Shown here: positions 23,672-34,181 of the stretch, one piece after another
Numbering within the stretch: position 1 is the stretch's first letter
Layout: each line of letters opens with the position of its first letter
Origin: Alphaproteobacteria bacterium
GTDB lineage: Bacteria > Pseudomonadota > Alphaproteobacteria > UBA9655
Direction of reading: 5' to 3'
DNA: 64,000 nucleotides
NCBI GenBank assembly: GCA_019752515.1
Contig: JAIEMB010000016.1
Coordinates: 1 to 64,000 of the forward strand
Translations under genes and position numbers: made by a program
The notes under the pieces: generated by a model
Seen by the model: the letters and a program-made list of their open reading frames with translations, nothing else
Databases searched by the model: none
Told to the model about the DNA's origin: nothing

Positions 23672-26600
23672 ATGAACCATCTCACTAAGAATAAGCCCTT
23701 CTGGGCTCTTTTTGGGACACAGTTTTTGGGTGCCTTTAATGATAATTTTTTTAGAACCGCCCTTGTTACCCTCGTTACCTATCATTTAGTTATCTATTCA
23801 GAAACTGTGAAATCTCTTTTTGTTTCAGCAGCTTTTGGGCTTTTCATGCTTCCCTTCTTTGTGTTCTCACCACTCGCAGGACAACTTGCGGATCGCTATG
23901 ACAAGGCAAAAATTATCCGGTGGGTAAAAGCTTCCGAGATCCTTATTGTGAGTTTAAGTTCCTATGGTTTCATTCACAAAAACCCTTATTTTTTATTGGC
24001 CGCCCTTTTTTGTATGGGTATTCACTCAACTTTCTTTGGACCTGCGAAGTATAGCATTTTACCAGATCTCCTTCCTCCCGAACGACTTTTAAAGGGAAAT
24101 GGCTACATTGAGGCCGGCACTTTTCTCGCCATTATGTTAGGAACGCTTACGGGAGCCCTCATGATTCATTGGAATGTCTCTCTTTTTATTGTCAGCTTTC
24201 AGTTGCTTGTTGTTTCTCTCCTCGGGTTTCTCATGAGCTGGCAAATTCCTTCAGCACCACAGGCTGCACCTCGGCTTAAAATCCATCTCTCCTGGACAAG
24301 GGAGATGAAGCATCTCTTCCGTTATGCGCGAAAAGATGTGCGTATTTTCAGGACTGTTATTGGTATTTCTTGGTTTTGGTTGGTAGGAGCCGTTCTTTTA
24401 GCCCAGCTTCCTCCTCTTGCAAAAGGCATTTTACAGGTTGAAGAGGGTGTTTTTATCTTCCTTCTTTTCCTCTTCACCATTGGAATCGGAGCTGGCTCCA
24501 TTTTCTGCAACTGGCTCTTTAAGGGAGAAATTACAACGAAACATGTGCCTTTACTGGCTTTCTTTATGATTCCCTTTTTATTTGATATTGCAAGTTTTAA
24601 CGCTCCTTTAGCAACTACGCCAACATCGCTTTACTCTTTTTTGTTTTCTTTTCAAGGCACTAGATTAACAGCGGATATCATTAGCCTCTCTTTTATAGGA
24701 GGTCTCTTTATTGTTCCTTTATATGCTTTTATTCAGTCTCATGTCACCCCCAGCCAACGTTCTCAAATTATTGCTTTCAATAATATTGTGAATGCGGGCT
24801 TCATGGTCTTTGCAAGTTTTACTTCGTTTTGCCTTCTAAGCCTTAATGTCTCCATCCCTATCTTAATTTTATTAACAGGTATCGGACAAGTAATCGTTAC
24901 ACTCTATGTCGTTCGAATTCTTCCCGATGATGTTTTGAGGAACTTTCTTTACACGCTTTTACGCCTTCTTTTTCGATTGGAAGTCCATGGGCTTGAAAAT
25001 TATAAGAAATCAGGTAGAAGAACGATCTTTATTGCTAATCACACGTCTTATCTCGATGCCCTTCTTTTGTCAGCTATCTTGCCCGAAAAACCCGTGTTCG
25101 CCATAAATCTCTTTACAGCTCAAAAATGGTGGGTAAAACCTTTTCTCGTTCTTGCAAAGGTTTTTCCCATTGATCCTCTCTATCCTTACGCACTCAGAGA
25201 CGTTATTGAGGAAGCTAAAAAAGGTCATAAAGTTCTCATTTTTCCTGAAGGACGCATCACCCTTACGGGAAGCCTCATGAAAATTTACGAAGGACCTGGA
25301 ATGGTTGCTGAGAAAGCAGAAGCATCTCTTCTGCCCATTCGGATAGAAGGGGCTCAATATACTTTTTTCTCTCTCCTCAGAGGGCAACTTCCTCGCAAGT
25401 TATTCCCTAAAATCACTGTCTCTATTCTCTCTCCCGTAACACTTTCTGTGGAGGCTTCTCTTGTTGGAAGGGCCCGTCGCCGTGCTCTTAGTGAACAACT
25501 CTATGATGTTATGGCAAACATGATTTTTGAAACAAGTCCTATCAGAAAAACTCTTTTTTCAGCCTTAGTAGAAAGCCGATATGTTCATGGCTCTTCTTCA
25601 AAGGTAATAGAAGATGTCACACGTAAGATACTCTCCTATAGAGAGCTTTTTCTTAAGATTTTTACCCTATCCCGCCGCATGGCTCGAAAGACCCAACCTC
25701 ATGAGATAGTGGGCCTGATGTTACCCAATACAAACAGCCTTATTATTAGCTTTTGGGCTCTTCAAGCTATTGGCCGTGTTCCGGCGCTCTTAAACTATAC
25801 AAGTGGATCTGCAGCGCTTTTAATGACCTGCCAACTCTCCCGTGTCCGAAAAGTCTATACTTCTCGTCTCTTCATTGAAAAAGCCCGTCTTCAAGACGCT
25901 ATTGAGCTTATGAAACACAATAAAATTCATCTCTATTTCCTTGAGGATGAAGCGAAAAAAATTAGATTTACAGACAAAATATGGGGTATATTTGGGAGTC
26001 TCTTTCCGAAATGGCTTTATAAGACAAATCAAACACCTGAAGACCAAAGTGTCATCCTTTTTACTTCAGGTTCAGAGGATACGCCGAAAGGCGTTGTTTT
26101 AAGCCACCGCAATCTTCTTGCCAATTGTTACCAATTAGCCGCTGTTGTTGATTTCAACAGCTTGGATAAGGTCTTAAATGTATTGCCCATTTTCCATGCC
26201 TTTGGTTTAACGGCAGGAATGCTCTTACCTCTCCTCTCTGGTATTCAAACGTTTCACTACGTATCTCCCCTTCATTACCGTGCTGTTGCAGAATTAATTT
26301 ACGATACCAATGCAACAATTCTATTTGGGACAGATACATTTTTATTCGGCTATGGGCGAGTGGCCCATCCTTATGACTTTCATACTATACGTTATGTCTT
26401 CGCAGGAGCCGAAAAGTTAAAAGCCGAAACAAGTCAGCTATGGTTTACTAAATTTGGCATAAGACTGTTTGAGGGATACGGAACCACTGAAACAAGTCCC
26501 GTTCTCTCTGTTAACACAACAATGCACTATAAGGCCGGTACGGTTGGGCGATTTTTACCTAGCATCAATTATCGTCTTGAATCCATGGAGGGTATAGCAG

Positions 26601-27058
26601 AAGGAAAACGTCTCTTGGTTAAGGGCCCAAATATTATGCTAGGTCACCTTAGAGGAGACTCTAATGGAAAGCTCATTATTCCTCCTGAGGGGTGGTATGA
26701 TACGGGTGATATTGTTACCCTTGATCCAGAAGGCTATATTCGTCTCGTCGGACGCGCAAATCGATTTGCAAAGGTGGGGGGAGAAAATGTTTCCCTTGCG
26801 GCAGTTGAGGAAGCCATCGCTCGTTTGTGGCCAGAGCATCACCACGCTGTTCTCGCGCGTCCCGACCCTAAAAAAGGGGAGCGCCTTATTCTTTATACAA
26901 CTTACCCATTTGTAGAGAGGTCAATCCTTATTTCCTTCTGGAAAGAGCAAGGATTACCAGAGTTTTCTTGCCCTAGAATAATACATACCCTTTCCTCACT
27001 CCCTCTTCTTGGCTCCGGAAAGGTAGATTACAGAGCTTTAGAAGCCAGAGAAACATAG
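23672..27058 (+). CDS. aas: Bifunctional lysophospholipid acyltransferase / acyl-ACP synthetase fused to an MFS flippase
   Basis: 1128 aa with three parts. About 1-425: MFS transporter of the LplT (lysophospholipid flippase) type, starting 'FWALFGTQFLGAFNDNFFR'. About 430-620: PlsC acyltransferase with the NHTSYLD motif (His near 455) and FPEGR near 523. About 640-1128: AMP-forming ligase with 'LFTSGSEDTPKGVVLSHRN' near 793 and the 'GYGTTETSP' motif. The protein is expected to bring lysophospholipid inwards and re-acylate it using acyl-ACP it makes itself, salvaging membrane lipids. The three-part fusion is known in alphaproteobacteria and useful in an intracellular setting. Confidence 0.92.
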   Translation: MNHLTKNKPFWALFGTQFLGAFNDNFFRTALVTLVTYHLVIYSETVKSLFVSAAFGLFMLPFFVFSPLAGQLADRYDKAKIIRWVKASEILIVSLSSYGFIHKNPYFLLAALFCMGIHSTFFGPAKYSILPDLLPPERLLKGNGYIEAGTFLAIMLGTLTGALMIHWNVSLFIVSFQLLVVSLLGFLMSWQIPSAPQAAPRLKIHLSWTREMKHLFRYARKDVRIFRTVIGISWFWLVGAVLLAQLPPLAKGILQVEEGVFIFLLFLFTIGIGAGSIFCNWLFKGEITTKHVPLLAFFMIPFLFDIASFNAPLATTPTSLYSFLFSFQGTRLTADIISLSFIGGLFIVPLYAFIQSHVTPSQRSQIIAFNNIVNAGFMVFASFTSFCLLSLNVSIPILILLTGIGQVIVTLYVVRILPDDVLRNFLYTLLRLLFRLEVHGLENYKKSGRRTIFIANHTSYLDALLLSAILPEKPVFAINLFTAQKWWVKPFLVLAKVFPIDPLYPYALRDVIEEAKKGHKVLIFPEGRITLTGSLMKIYEGPGMVAEKAEASLLPIRIEGAQYTFFSLLRGQLPRKLFPKITVSILSPVTLSVEASLVGRARRRALSEQLYDVMANMIFETSPIRKTLFSALVESRYVHGSSSKVIEDVTRKILSYRELFLKIFTLSRRMARKTQPHEIVGLMLPNTNSLIISFWALQAIGRVPALLNYTSGSAALLMTCQLSRVRKVYTSRLFIEKARLQDAIELMKHNKIHLYFLEDEAKKIRFTDKIWGIFGSLFPKWLYKTNQTPEDQSVILFTSGSEDTPKGVVLSHRNLLANCYQLAAVVDFNSLDKVLNVLPIFHAFGLTAGMLLPLLSGIQTFHYVSPLHYRAVAELIYDTNATILFGTDTFLFGYGRVAHPYDFHTIRYVFAGAEKLKAETSQLWFTKFGIRLFEGYGTTETSPVLSVNTTMHYKAGTVGRFLPSINYRLESMEGIAEGKRLLVKGPNIMLGHLRGDSNGKLIIPPEGWYDTGDIVTLDPEGYIRLVGRANRFAKVGGENVSLAAVEEAIARLWPEHHHAVLARPDPKKGERLILYTTYPFVERSILISFWKEQGLPEFSCPRIIHTLSSLPLLGSGKVDYRALEARET

Positions 27059-27076
27059 CGTTTAGCCCCTCAGTTC

Positions 27077-27925
27077 TCATGCTTCTGAAACTTCACCTTC
27101 TGTAAAAACCCTATAAACAAGAGATAACGCCTGCGCATTTACAGCCCAAGCATAAAACCAGATAAACATCATAAATATATAGATCAAAATAGCTGTGACG
27201 CCTGCAAGCCATGGACTTAAGAAACTAAAAAGCGTTCCTATGAGAACAAGTGCAATTAAACCGACAAGAGTTATAAAAAGAATTTTTAGCATAATAAGTA
27301 GGACAAGTCCAACAACACGTAGGACATTCCCTCTTAAAAGTCGCCAACTCACACGTATAGGTTCACTCCTATCAATGGCAATGAGAAGAAAAGTTAAAGT
27401 AATACGAAACATTAAGTAAAAGCCATAAAGCGCAAGGAGAGTTCCTAAAACGATGTTCACAGCTATACTAGCGAATAAATATTCAGCAAGGAGAATAATG
27501 CCCGCTGAAAGTAAAGCATATACGCCTCCTAATATTCCGATTAAAAAGGAATAAAGGATCATTTTCACAAAACGCTTATTTAAATGGAGATTCCACCACG
27601 TTTTTCCTCCCTCATGAAGGACGCCGTAACGAAAACCATTGACATAAAGACTAAATACGGCAACGAAATAAGCAATAAAATAAACGAAATTCGCAAACCC
27701 TACTAAAAACCAGTCTTCACCCGCCTTTTCAGGGGAAATCATTTTTCCCATCACCGCATGATGAAGTTCCATGGGATGGCCAACAGACCACATAGAAAAG
27801 CCCATAAAGGCAAAACCAACTGCCCAGATCAAGAGAGGAGCATAAGCAACACGTATCCACTCGAGTAGATTCATTCGCACACCCCTAAAACTCTCTTTAT
27901 AAATTTTCATTACTGGCAAAGTCAT
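27077..27925 (-). CDS. Integral membrane protein of unknown function (282 aa)
   Basis: No family recognised. Five to six hydrophobic segments are visible (for example APLLIWAVGFAFMGFSMW, FVYFIAYFVAVFSLYVNGF, FLIGILGGVYALLSAGIILL, VLIGTLFSFLSPWLAGVTAI). 'RSEPIRVSWRLLRGNVLRV' between segments recalls the glycerophosphoryl-diester-phosphodiesterase membrane-domain/YciC-like groups, but only loosely. Very good ribosome site (AAAGGAGG). Convergent with aas, divergent from xthA. Confidence 0.7.
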   Translation of the reverse strand: MTLPVMKIYKESFRGVRMNLLEWIRVAYAPLLIWAVGFAFMGFSMWSVGHPMELHHAVMGKMISPEKAGEDWFLVGFANFVYFIAYFVAVFSLYVNGFRYGVLHEGGKTWWNLHLNKRFVKMILYSFLIGILGGVYALLSAGIILLAEYLFASIAVNIVLGTLLALYGFYLMFRITLTFLLIAIDRSEPIRVSWRLLRGNVLRVVGLVLLIMLKILFITLVGLIALVLIGTLFSFLSPWLAGVTAILIYIFMMFIWFYAWAVNAQALSLVYRVFTEGEVSEA

Positions 27926-28043
27926 TTTTTCCTCCTTTAAGAAGAATACTTTTTAACTATTTTAATTTTAAATTATATGTACTTAATATTTTATTAAAAA
28001 TTTTAGCTCTTGACGTTTTATTAAAAAAAGGTATGTGTGTCTT

Positions 28044-28817
28044 ATGCTAACTCTTGCGACTTGGAATATAAATTCTATCCGAACACGTCTCCCTTTGGTG
28101 CTCGATTGGCTCAAAAAAGCCGCCCCTGATATTGTATTATTACAAGAAATTAAAGCGACAGAAGATCAATTTCCCTTTGAGGAGATTGAGAATCTCCATT
28201 ATAACATCGCTCTTTTTGGTCAAAAAACCTATAATGGGGTTGCTATCCTTTCAAAATTCCCCATTGAAGATATTACACTAGGTCTTCCTGATCTTGAGGA
28301 TGGCCAAGCCCGCTATATTGAGGCTGTAATTCACGGTATTAGAGTAGCGTCAATCTATGTACCTAATGGAATGGCTGTGGGAAGCGACAAATATATTTAT
28401 AAGCTCAATTTTTTGAAGCGCTTGTTTCGACATACTAAAACCCTTCTCACTTACGATGAAGTTCTTGTATTCGGAGGAGACTTTAACATTGCCCCCTCCG
28501 ATAAAGATGTTTATGACCCTCAAGAATGGCATGAGCAGCTTTTATGTAGCACACCTGAACGGGAGAGTTTCAGAGCTCTTACCTATTTAGGCCTAACAGA
28601 TGCGTTGAGAGCCCTCCATTTAGATGAAAAAGATCTCTATACTTGGTGGGATTATCGAGGAAGGGCATGGGAAAATAACCTAGGTTTACGAATTGATCAT
28701 TTTCTCCTTTCTCCTCAAGCAGCAGATCGACTCTTGAGTTCTTCTGTCGACAAAACATCTCGCGACTGTGAGAAAGCATCTGACCATGTTCCTGTCCTAT
28801 GTCAGTTGGATTTATAG
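28044..28817 (+). CDS. xthA: Exodeoxyribonuclease III
   Basis: AP endonuclease / 3'-5' exonuclease of base excision repair (EEP fold). From ATG 28044 the protein is 257 aa; an in-frame GTG at 28035 is a possible alternative. Asn8 (TWNINSIR), Glu35 (LLQEIKA), the GGDFNIAPSD loop and the C-terminal SDHVPV are the metal-binding and catalytic positions, all intact. Usual length. Confidence 0.93.
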   Translation: MLTLATWNINSIRTRLPLVLDWLKKAAPDIVLLQEIKATEDQFPFEEIENLHYNIALFGQKTYNGVAILSKFPIEDITLGLPDLEDGQARYIEAVIHGIRVASIYVPNGMAVGSDKYIYKLNFLKRLFRHTKTLLTYDEVLVFGGDFNIAPSDKDVYDPQEWHEQLLCSTPERESFRALTYLGLTDALRALHLDEKDLYTWWDYRGRAWENNLGLRIDHFLLSPQAADRLLSSSVDKTSRDCEKASDHVPVLCQLDL

Positions 28818-28877
28818 GAGCGGGCTTTTCCCATTTAAACATGGTCATATAAAATAAAAAGTTTTAAAGGAGAGGTA

Positions 28878-29783
28878 ATGAAAAAAAATGTAGATTGGGA
28901 TAAATTTAAACTCTTTTATTATGTAGCTAAGGCCGGCAGTTTTACGGCTGCTGCAGAAACACTAAATACAAGCCAACCAGCTATAAGTAGAAGCATTCAA
29001 TTGCTAGAATACCAACTTGGGGTAAGGCTTTTTGAGAGAGTTCCTCGGGGATTAGTCTTAACAAAGCGAGGAGAAAATTTATTAAGTGCAACCGAAAGAG
29101 CCTTCCAAGAGTTTTCCCGAGCAGAAATGTTGATGCTTGAGGATGAAGAAGAACCTCAAGGAACATTAAAAGTAGCAACCACAATGGCCATTGCTACAGT
29201 ATGGATCATCCCTCATCTACGCGTTTTTTTACGAAAATATCCTAAAATTCAGTTGAGCATTATAGGAAATGACGAAGAATTAGATCTTAAAACTCGTCAA
29301 GCTGATGTTTCAATACGGCCATTTATGGAAAATCAACCCGAGTTAATTCAAGAACCCCTCTGTATCTTTAATCTTAAGCTCTACGCTAGTAAAGAATATC
29401 TCGAAGAAAAAGGGACACCAAAAACTCTTCAAGACCTTGATAACCATAGATTTATTGTTTTTGGTTATGATGCAAAAAACCCTTATAATGATATTAATTG
29501 GCCATTAAAATTAGGGATGCCAAAAGGAATGCTAAGAGAGCCATTTTTATCTATTAATAGCTCTTCAGGAATGCGACAAGCAGCAGAAGATGGTCATGGA
29601 ATTATAGCGCTCGCTGCTGAATACCCTGGTTTAGAGAAAAGTGGTCTTATTGAAATTCTTCCAGATCAATATAAACCAAGCATTCCTATTTATTATGTTT
29701 ATCCTGAACATTTAAAAAACTCAAAGCGAGTCAAAATTCTAGGAGATTATTTGAAAGACAGCATAAGGTCTGATTCGCCTTAA
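28878..29783 (+). CDS. LysR-family transcriptional regulator
   Basis: 301 aa. N-terminal winged helix-turn-helix (residues 8-70: 'FYYVAKAGSFTAAAETLNTS', 'QPAISRSIQLLE', 'LGVRLFERVPRG') followed by the effector-binding domain from about 92. Ribosome site AAAGGAGAGG. Lies 110 nt before an MHS-type transporter on the same strand, so it probably controls or is co-transcribed with that transporter, although LysR targets are more often divergent. Confidence 0.9.
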   Translation: MKKNVDWDKFKLFYYVAKAGSFTAAAETLNTSQPAISRSIQLLEYQLGVRLFERVPRGLVLTKRGENLLSATERAFQEFSRAEMLMLEDEEEPQGTLKVATTMAIATVWIIPHLRVFLRKYPKIQLSIIGNDEELDLKTRQADVSIRPFMENQPELIQEPLCIFNLKLYASKEYLEEKGTPKTLQDLDNHRFIVFGYDAKNPYNDINWPLKLGMPKGMLREPFLSINSSSGMRQAAEDGHGIIALAAEYPGLEKSGLIEILPDQYKPSIPIYYVYPEHLKNSKRVKILGDYLKDSIRSDSP

Positions 29784-29893
29784 GAATTCATTTTTAAATT
29801 GGTTATTGCCAAATGATTTCTTTCAATGATATTAAATGAAAGCTGTATTTTTGTATTATAGGACTGGCCTCGAAAAAAATCTTATCTATTTGA

Positions 29894-31228
29894 ATGGACC
29901 TTAGCTTTTCAAGAAGGAGATCAAAAATACAAATTAAAAAAAATTATAAAGCTATTATAGCTGCGATGATTGGTAATGCTTTAGAGTATTATGATGTGAT
30001 GTTATACGGCTTTTTTGCTACGATGTTAGCACCATTATTTTTTCCCACTGACAATAAAGCTATCTCTATCATTACAAGTCTAGGAACTTTTGCTGCAGGC
30101 TTCCTCATGCGTCCTTTAGGGGGAATCGTGTTTGGATATTTAGGTGATAAATTTGGTAGGAGACAAGCTCTTGTTCTTGCAATTTTTCTTGTTACCCTCC
30201 CAACACTTACAATTGGACTATTACCAACCTATGCAGACATTGGCATTGCCGCATCGATTATTTTGGTAATCTGTCGCTTATTGCAAGGTCTTTGCGTCGG
30301 AGGAGAGTACAGTGGGGCCTCTATCTTTGTGATAGAGTATACTAAGAAAGGTAAAGAAGCTTTTGCGGGAAGTATTTTATGTGCTGCAGGATTTTTTGGA
30401 GGGGTTTTGGGAACTTTCTTAGGTTTCCTCTGTACTCTTCCCTTTATGCCCCCCTGGGGCTGGCGAATTCCCTTTCTTATTGGGGCTTTCATCGGACTAA
30501 TAGGGTATTACATGCGTTCTCAAGTCAGTGAAAGCCCAGACTTTATTCGTCATAAAAGGGAAGAGATAGCGAAAGTTCCTTTGTTAATTGTGTTTCAAAA
30601 CAAAAAAATAAACCTACTTTGCACAATAGGCATTGGTGCAACGTCACTCATCCCTTTCTATCTTGCTTCAGTTTACATGGGATATTTGTTAAGCTCCCAA
30701 CTCCAAATTCCAACATTTCAAATTATGTTAATCAATGTAGGACTCAATATATCTTTAATTTTTCTTTTGCCTATGATGGGAATCATTGCCGACAAAGTAG
30801 GTAAAGAAAAATTGATGATATTATCTTCTTTATTATCTATTATTGTAGCATATCCATTTTTTTCTTCTCTTGAGAATAATTTATCTTTAATGAATATCAT
30901 TTTTATTCAAGCTGTTCTAGGGATTATTACCGCTGGTTTTGGTGCTCCTAGCATGGCCCTTCTTTCTTCATTTTTTCCTGTGCACGAGCGTTATAGTGGC
31001 ATAGGGTTTGGTTATGCCTTAGGGGGTGCTCTTTTAGGGGGAACAACCCCCCTTATTCTTGCGAGTCTTTCAAATTGGTTAGACTCTTCTATTGTGCCCG
31101 CATATTATTTAATGTTTAGTGGCCTTCTAGGTATAGTCTGCGTTTTAGGAGGCAGGAAAGAGAATCATAATTCCTCCTTTCTCCACACTTGGATGGAGGA
31201 TATACCACGAGGCTTAAAAAGCGCCTAA
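29894..31228 (+). CDS. MFS transporter, metabolite:H+ symporter (MHS, ProP-like)
   Basis: 444 aa, 12 membrane segments. 'MIGNALEYYDVMLYGFFATM' and 'PLGGIVFGYLGDKFGRRQAL' are diagnostic of the MHS group (ProP, shikimate, alpha-ketoglutarate carriers), and 'RLLQGLCVGGEYSGASIFVI' is the second signature. Likely proton-coupled uptake of an organic acid or osmolyte; substrate not readable. The ATG at 29894 is weakly supported: a strong AAGGAGA lies inside the first codons, so a downstream non-ATG start (ATA or ATT near 29927) cannot be excluded. Confidence 0.85.
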   Translation: MDLSFSRRRSKIQIKKNYKAIIAAMIGNALEYYDVMLYGFFATMLAPLFFPTDNKAISIITSLGTFAAGFLMRPLGGIVFGYLGDKFGRRQALVLAIFLVTLPTLTIGLLPTYADIGIAASIILVICRLLQGLCVGGEYSGASIFVIEYTKKGKEAFAGSILCAAGFFGGVLGTFLGFLCTLPFMPPWGWRIPFLIGAFIGLIGYYMRSQVSESPDFIRHKREEIAKVPLLIVFQNKKINLLCTIGIGATSLIPFYLASVYMGYLLSSQLQIPTFQIMLINVGLNISLIFLLPMMGIIADKVGKEKLMILSSLLSIIVAYPFFSSLENNLSLMNIIFIQAVLGIITAGFGAPSMALLSSFFPVHERYSGIGFGYALGGALLGGTTPLILASLSNWLDSSIVPAYYLMFSGLLGIVCVLGGRKENHNSSFLHTWMEDIPRGLKSA

Positions 31229-31251
31229 CGGTAAATATCCTTTTCCACAAT

Positions 31252-32499
31252 CTACGGATGAGTCTTCTCTTTTACTTTCAACGATTTCGGCCTTAGAAAT
31301 AAGAACAAAGCGCCTCCTATACAAGCTGCAATCGGAATGGTCCAGAGGGCATAATCATAGGCACGAGCCTCATAGACGCGCTGCCCCCCTACACTTATGC
31401 CTGTCCAAAATATATCCATCGTGACTCCAATAATTGTATGGAAGAAAGATCCTCCCAACATGTTGATGCAATTTAAGAAAGCAACAGTGATACCCCTAAC
31501 TCCTTCAGGAACTATTGATGTTCCAATGGAAAAAACAAGGACTTGGTAACAGCACAAAACCCCGACAGTAAACATCATCAGATAAAGAGCAGTATAACTG
31601 AGTGTACCCTGAGCCAATAACATCACAGCAAAGAGAAAAGCCATTATAAGACCACAAAGAGCAGTGATTTGATAGGATGCCCTAAATTTCTCAGCTAAAT
31701 AGGCAAGTAAAGGGCCTCCCAAAAGCATCCCCGTAAATATAGCAGATGTGATGAGAGCTGCCTTTCCTTTTTCAAATGAGTAAAGTTGCATTAGATACGG
31801 TACCCCCCAAACGTCAGCAAAACCTTCCAACGGCCCAACCATCAACAAATTAGCCCCTGCCATAAGTAAAATTGACGGTACGGTAAGGAGTGATTTGAAA
31901 TTTTTGAAGAAGGAAGGTTCTTGATGTAGAAAACTCATTTGATAGGGTTTTATGGTGATAGCCAGAAGAACGGTCAGAATAAGACCGGTTGCACCAATAA
32001 TAAGAAGAACGTTTTCCCAACCATACAAACTTATAAGGTGGCTAACGGGCATACCTCCATAAACAGCACCAAGTAAACCTAGAGAAAAAGAGAGCCCAAT
32101 CATACGTGCGTAAAGACGATATGGGAACCAAAGAGAGATCACTTTTGAAGCACCCAAAAAACCCGCGGCTGAAGCAGCCCCAATCAAAAATCGTGCTACA
32201 AGAGCAAGTGCCCACTGATCTGTCCAATAAAATAAAAAAATGGATGCGGCGCAGATAAAACAACTTAAGGAAATTACACGCCTTGGACCAAATCGATCTA
32301 AAAGAATGGCAATAGGAATTTGCATTCCTGCATACCCATAATAATAGAGAGAGGCCATGAGACCAAAATCCGTCGCATCAATCTGAAATTTTTGCATAAT
32401 TTCCGGCACGCAAAGACCTAAAAAGACACGCATAATAAATTGATAGCCAAAAAATAAGACGGCAAAAAACCACATAACCCATGGGTGAAAACTGGACAT
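31252..32499 (-). CDS. MFS transporter
   Basis: From ATG 32499 (GAGGAAG just upstream) 415 aa with 12 segments; a longer frame starts at 32583 with a non-membrane N-terminus. MFS signatures: 'MQIPIAILLDRFGPRRVIS' in loop 2-3 and 'ARFLIGAASAAGFLGASKVIS'. It resembles the anion/organic-acid branch of the family common in Rickettsiales-like genomes, but the substrate is unknown. Convergent with the MHS transporter. Confidence 0.85.
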   Translation of the reverse strand: MSSFHPWVMWFFAVLFFGYQFIMRVFLGLCVPEIMQKFQIDATDFGLMASLYYYGYAGMQIPIAILLDRFGPRRVISLSCFICAASIFLFYWTDQWALALVARFLIGAASAAGFLGASKVISLWFPYRLYARMIGLSFSLGLLGAVYGGMPVSHLISLYGWENVLLIIGATGLILTVLLAITIKPYQMSFLHQEPSFFKNFKSLLTVPSILLMAGANLLMVGPLEGFADVWGVPYLMQLYSFEKGKAALITSAIFTGMLLGGPLLAYLAEKFRASYQITALCGLIMAFLFAVMLLAQGTLSYTALYLMMFTVGVLCCYQVLVFSIGTSIVPEGVRGITVAFLNCINMLGGSFFHTIIGVTMDIFWTGISVGGQRVYEARAYDYALWTIPIAACIGGALFLFLRPKSLKVKEKTHP

Positions 32500-32798
32500 A
32501 ACTTCCTCTTGCTGAAAGATTTCGGAATAACTTAGTAAAATATGAGGGTGAGGAAAAGAGGAACTGACAGCACTAGCTGCCAATAATCAGGGAACGTATA
32601 ATAATGTGCATCATATATTTTTTCATAATCATAATATGCAGTATAGTTTATGGGCTGTCAAGCCTATCAGGAGAAAAACAAAACTCATTACTTTCAATTT
32701 GAATGAATAAAAATAATATATTGTTCAAGAAACACAATTATGGTAGATCCGAAAGGACTTTAATAGGTATATCAACAAGAAGAAATTAAGGCTTATGC

Positions 32799-34064
32799 AT
32801 GCGTGTTTGGATAATAAAAACAGGTGAAAATATTCCTTTCGAGGGAGAGACGGTTCGACCCATGAGAGCCGGGTTATTATCTAAGATGTTAGTTGAAAAC
32901 GGGCATGAGGTCACATGGTGGGTTTCTTCTGTCAATCACTTTACGAAAACCATTTATCCTCAATCTTCGGAAACAAACCTTACCCTCCCTTGTGGTACAA
33001 AATTAATATTCTTAAAATCTATCTTGTATACAAAAAATATTTCACTTCGTCGTTTTATCAATCATTTTGGCATTGCTTCTCAATTTAAAAAAATGGCCTG
33101 TCAACTTCCTAAACCTGATATTGTTATATGTTGTTTTCCAACCATTGAGTTGAGCTATAATGCTGTTAATTTTTGTAAGAAAAATAACATCCCCATACTT
33201 ATAGATATTAGGGACTTATATCCTGACGTATACATTAATCTCTTTCCAAGTGTTTTAAGGATATTTGCTAAGCTTCTTTTCTTTCCTATGACTTGGATGA
33301 CAACAAAAACGATGAAAGAGGCAACGGGTTTAACTGCCATCTCAAACACCTATTTAAAATGGGGACTTGGCTTTGCAAATAGAACCCAGCATAAATATGA
33401 TGGTGTTTTTCCTCTGTCTTACCCCCAGAATGACGAGAATACGCTTCCTGACACAGAGTTTGTGAATCGATTAAAAAAGTTAAAAAATAAAAAAATCGCT
33501 TTATACGTTGGCAGCTTCGTTTCGAGTATTGATTTAGAGACTGTTATTCAAGCAGCTAGACTTCTCCAAGAAAGAAAAATTGATGACTATCATTTTGTCT
33601 TATGCGGAGATGGAAAATATAAAGATCAATGGGAAACCTTAGCAAAAGGTCTTCATAATGTCACTTTTATGGGTTGGGTTAACTCGCAACAGATTGCTTG
33701 GCTTGCAAGGCGCTCCTGGGTTGGCTTAGGAGCTTATAAAAAAGATGCCTTGATGAGTTTCCCTAATAAAATATTCGAGTATATGAGTTTTGGATTACCT
33801 ATTCTTTTTTCTCTCAAAGGTGAAACACAATGCTTTCTTGAAGAAAATGATTGCGGCCTTTATTACGAATCGGGTAACCCTGAAAGCCTGATTAATCATT
33901 TGCAGTACTTAAATGCATCCCCTGATAGAAGAGACCATATGGGGCTTGCAGGATTACAACTTTATAAAGAAAAATACTCTCCCCCACTTGTTTATGGCAA
34001 TATGATTAAGCTTGCTACACAAATTGTAGAGAATTTTCAGAGTCCTCATCTCGCCGAAGGATAG
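32799..34064 (+). CDS. Glycosyltransferase family 4
   Basis: 421 aa, GT-B fold. The N-terminal 'MRVWIIKTGENIPFEGETVR' and 'MLVENGHEVTWWVSS' and the C-terminal 'ALYVGSFVSSIDLETVIQAA', 'VLCGDGKYKDQW' and 'FPNKIFEYMSFGLPILFSLKGE' match GT4 (WbuB-like) transferases acting on O-antigen or other surface sugars. The Glu in the final motif is the usual nucleotide-sugar contact. It stands alone rather than in a polysaccharide cluster. Confidence 0.85.
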   Translation: MRVWIIKTGENIPFEGETVRPMRAGLLSKMLVENGHEVTWWVSSVNHFTKTIYPQSSETNLTLPCGTKLIFLKSILYTKNISLRRFINHFGIASQFKKMACQLPKPDIVICCFPTIELSYNAVNFCKKNNIPILIDIRDLYPDVYINLFPSVLRIFAKLLFFPMTWMTTKTMKEATGLTAISNTYLKWGLGFANRTQHKYDGVFPLSYPQNDENTLPDTEFVNRLKKLKNKKIALYVGSFVSSIDLETVIQAARLLQERKIDDYHFVLCGDGKYKDQWETLAKGLHNVTFMGWVNSQQIAWLARRSWVGLGAYKKDALMSFPNKIFEYMSFGLPILFSLKGETQCFLEENDCGLYYESGNPESLINHLQYLNASPDRRDHMGLAGLQLYKEKYSPPLVYGNMIKLATQIVENFQSPHLAEG

Positions 34065-34181
34065 TCGCTACCTTCGTAAGTAACACTAAATGAAGCTCAT
34101 CTTTCAAAAAAGAGAAAACATTAATCATTTGTAAACGATTATGGATTATCATGCCTCCCACAAATATAGGAGGAACTGCTC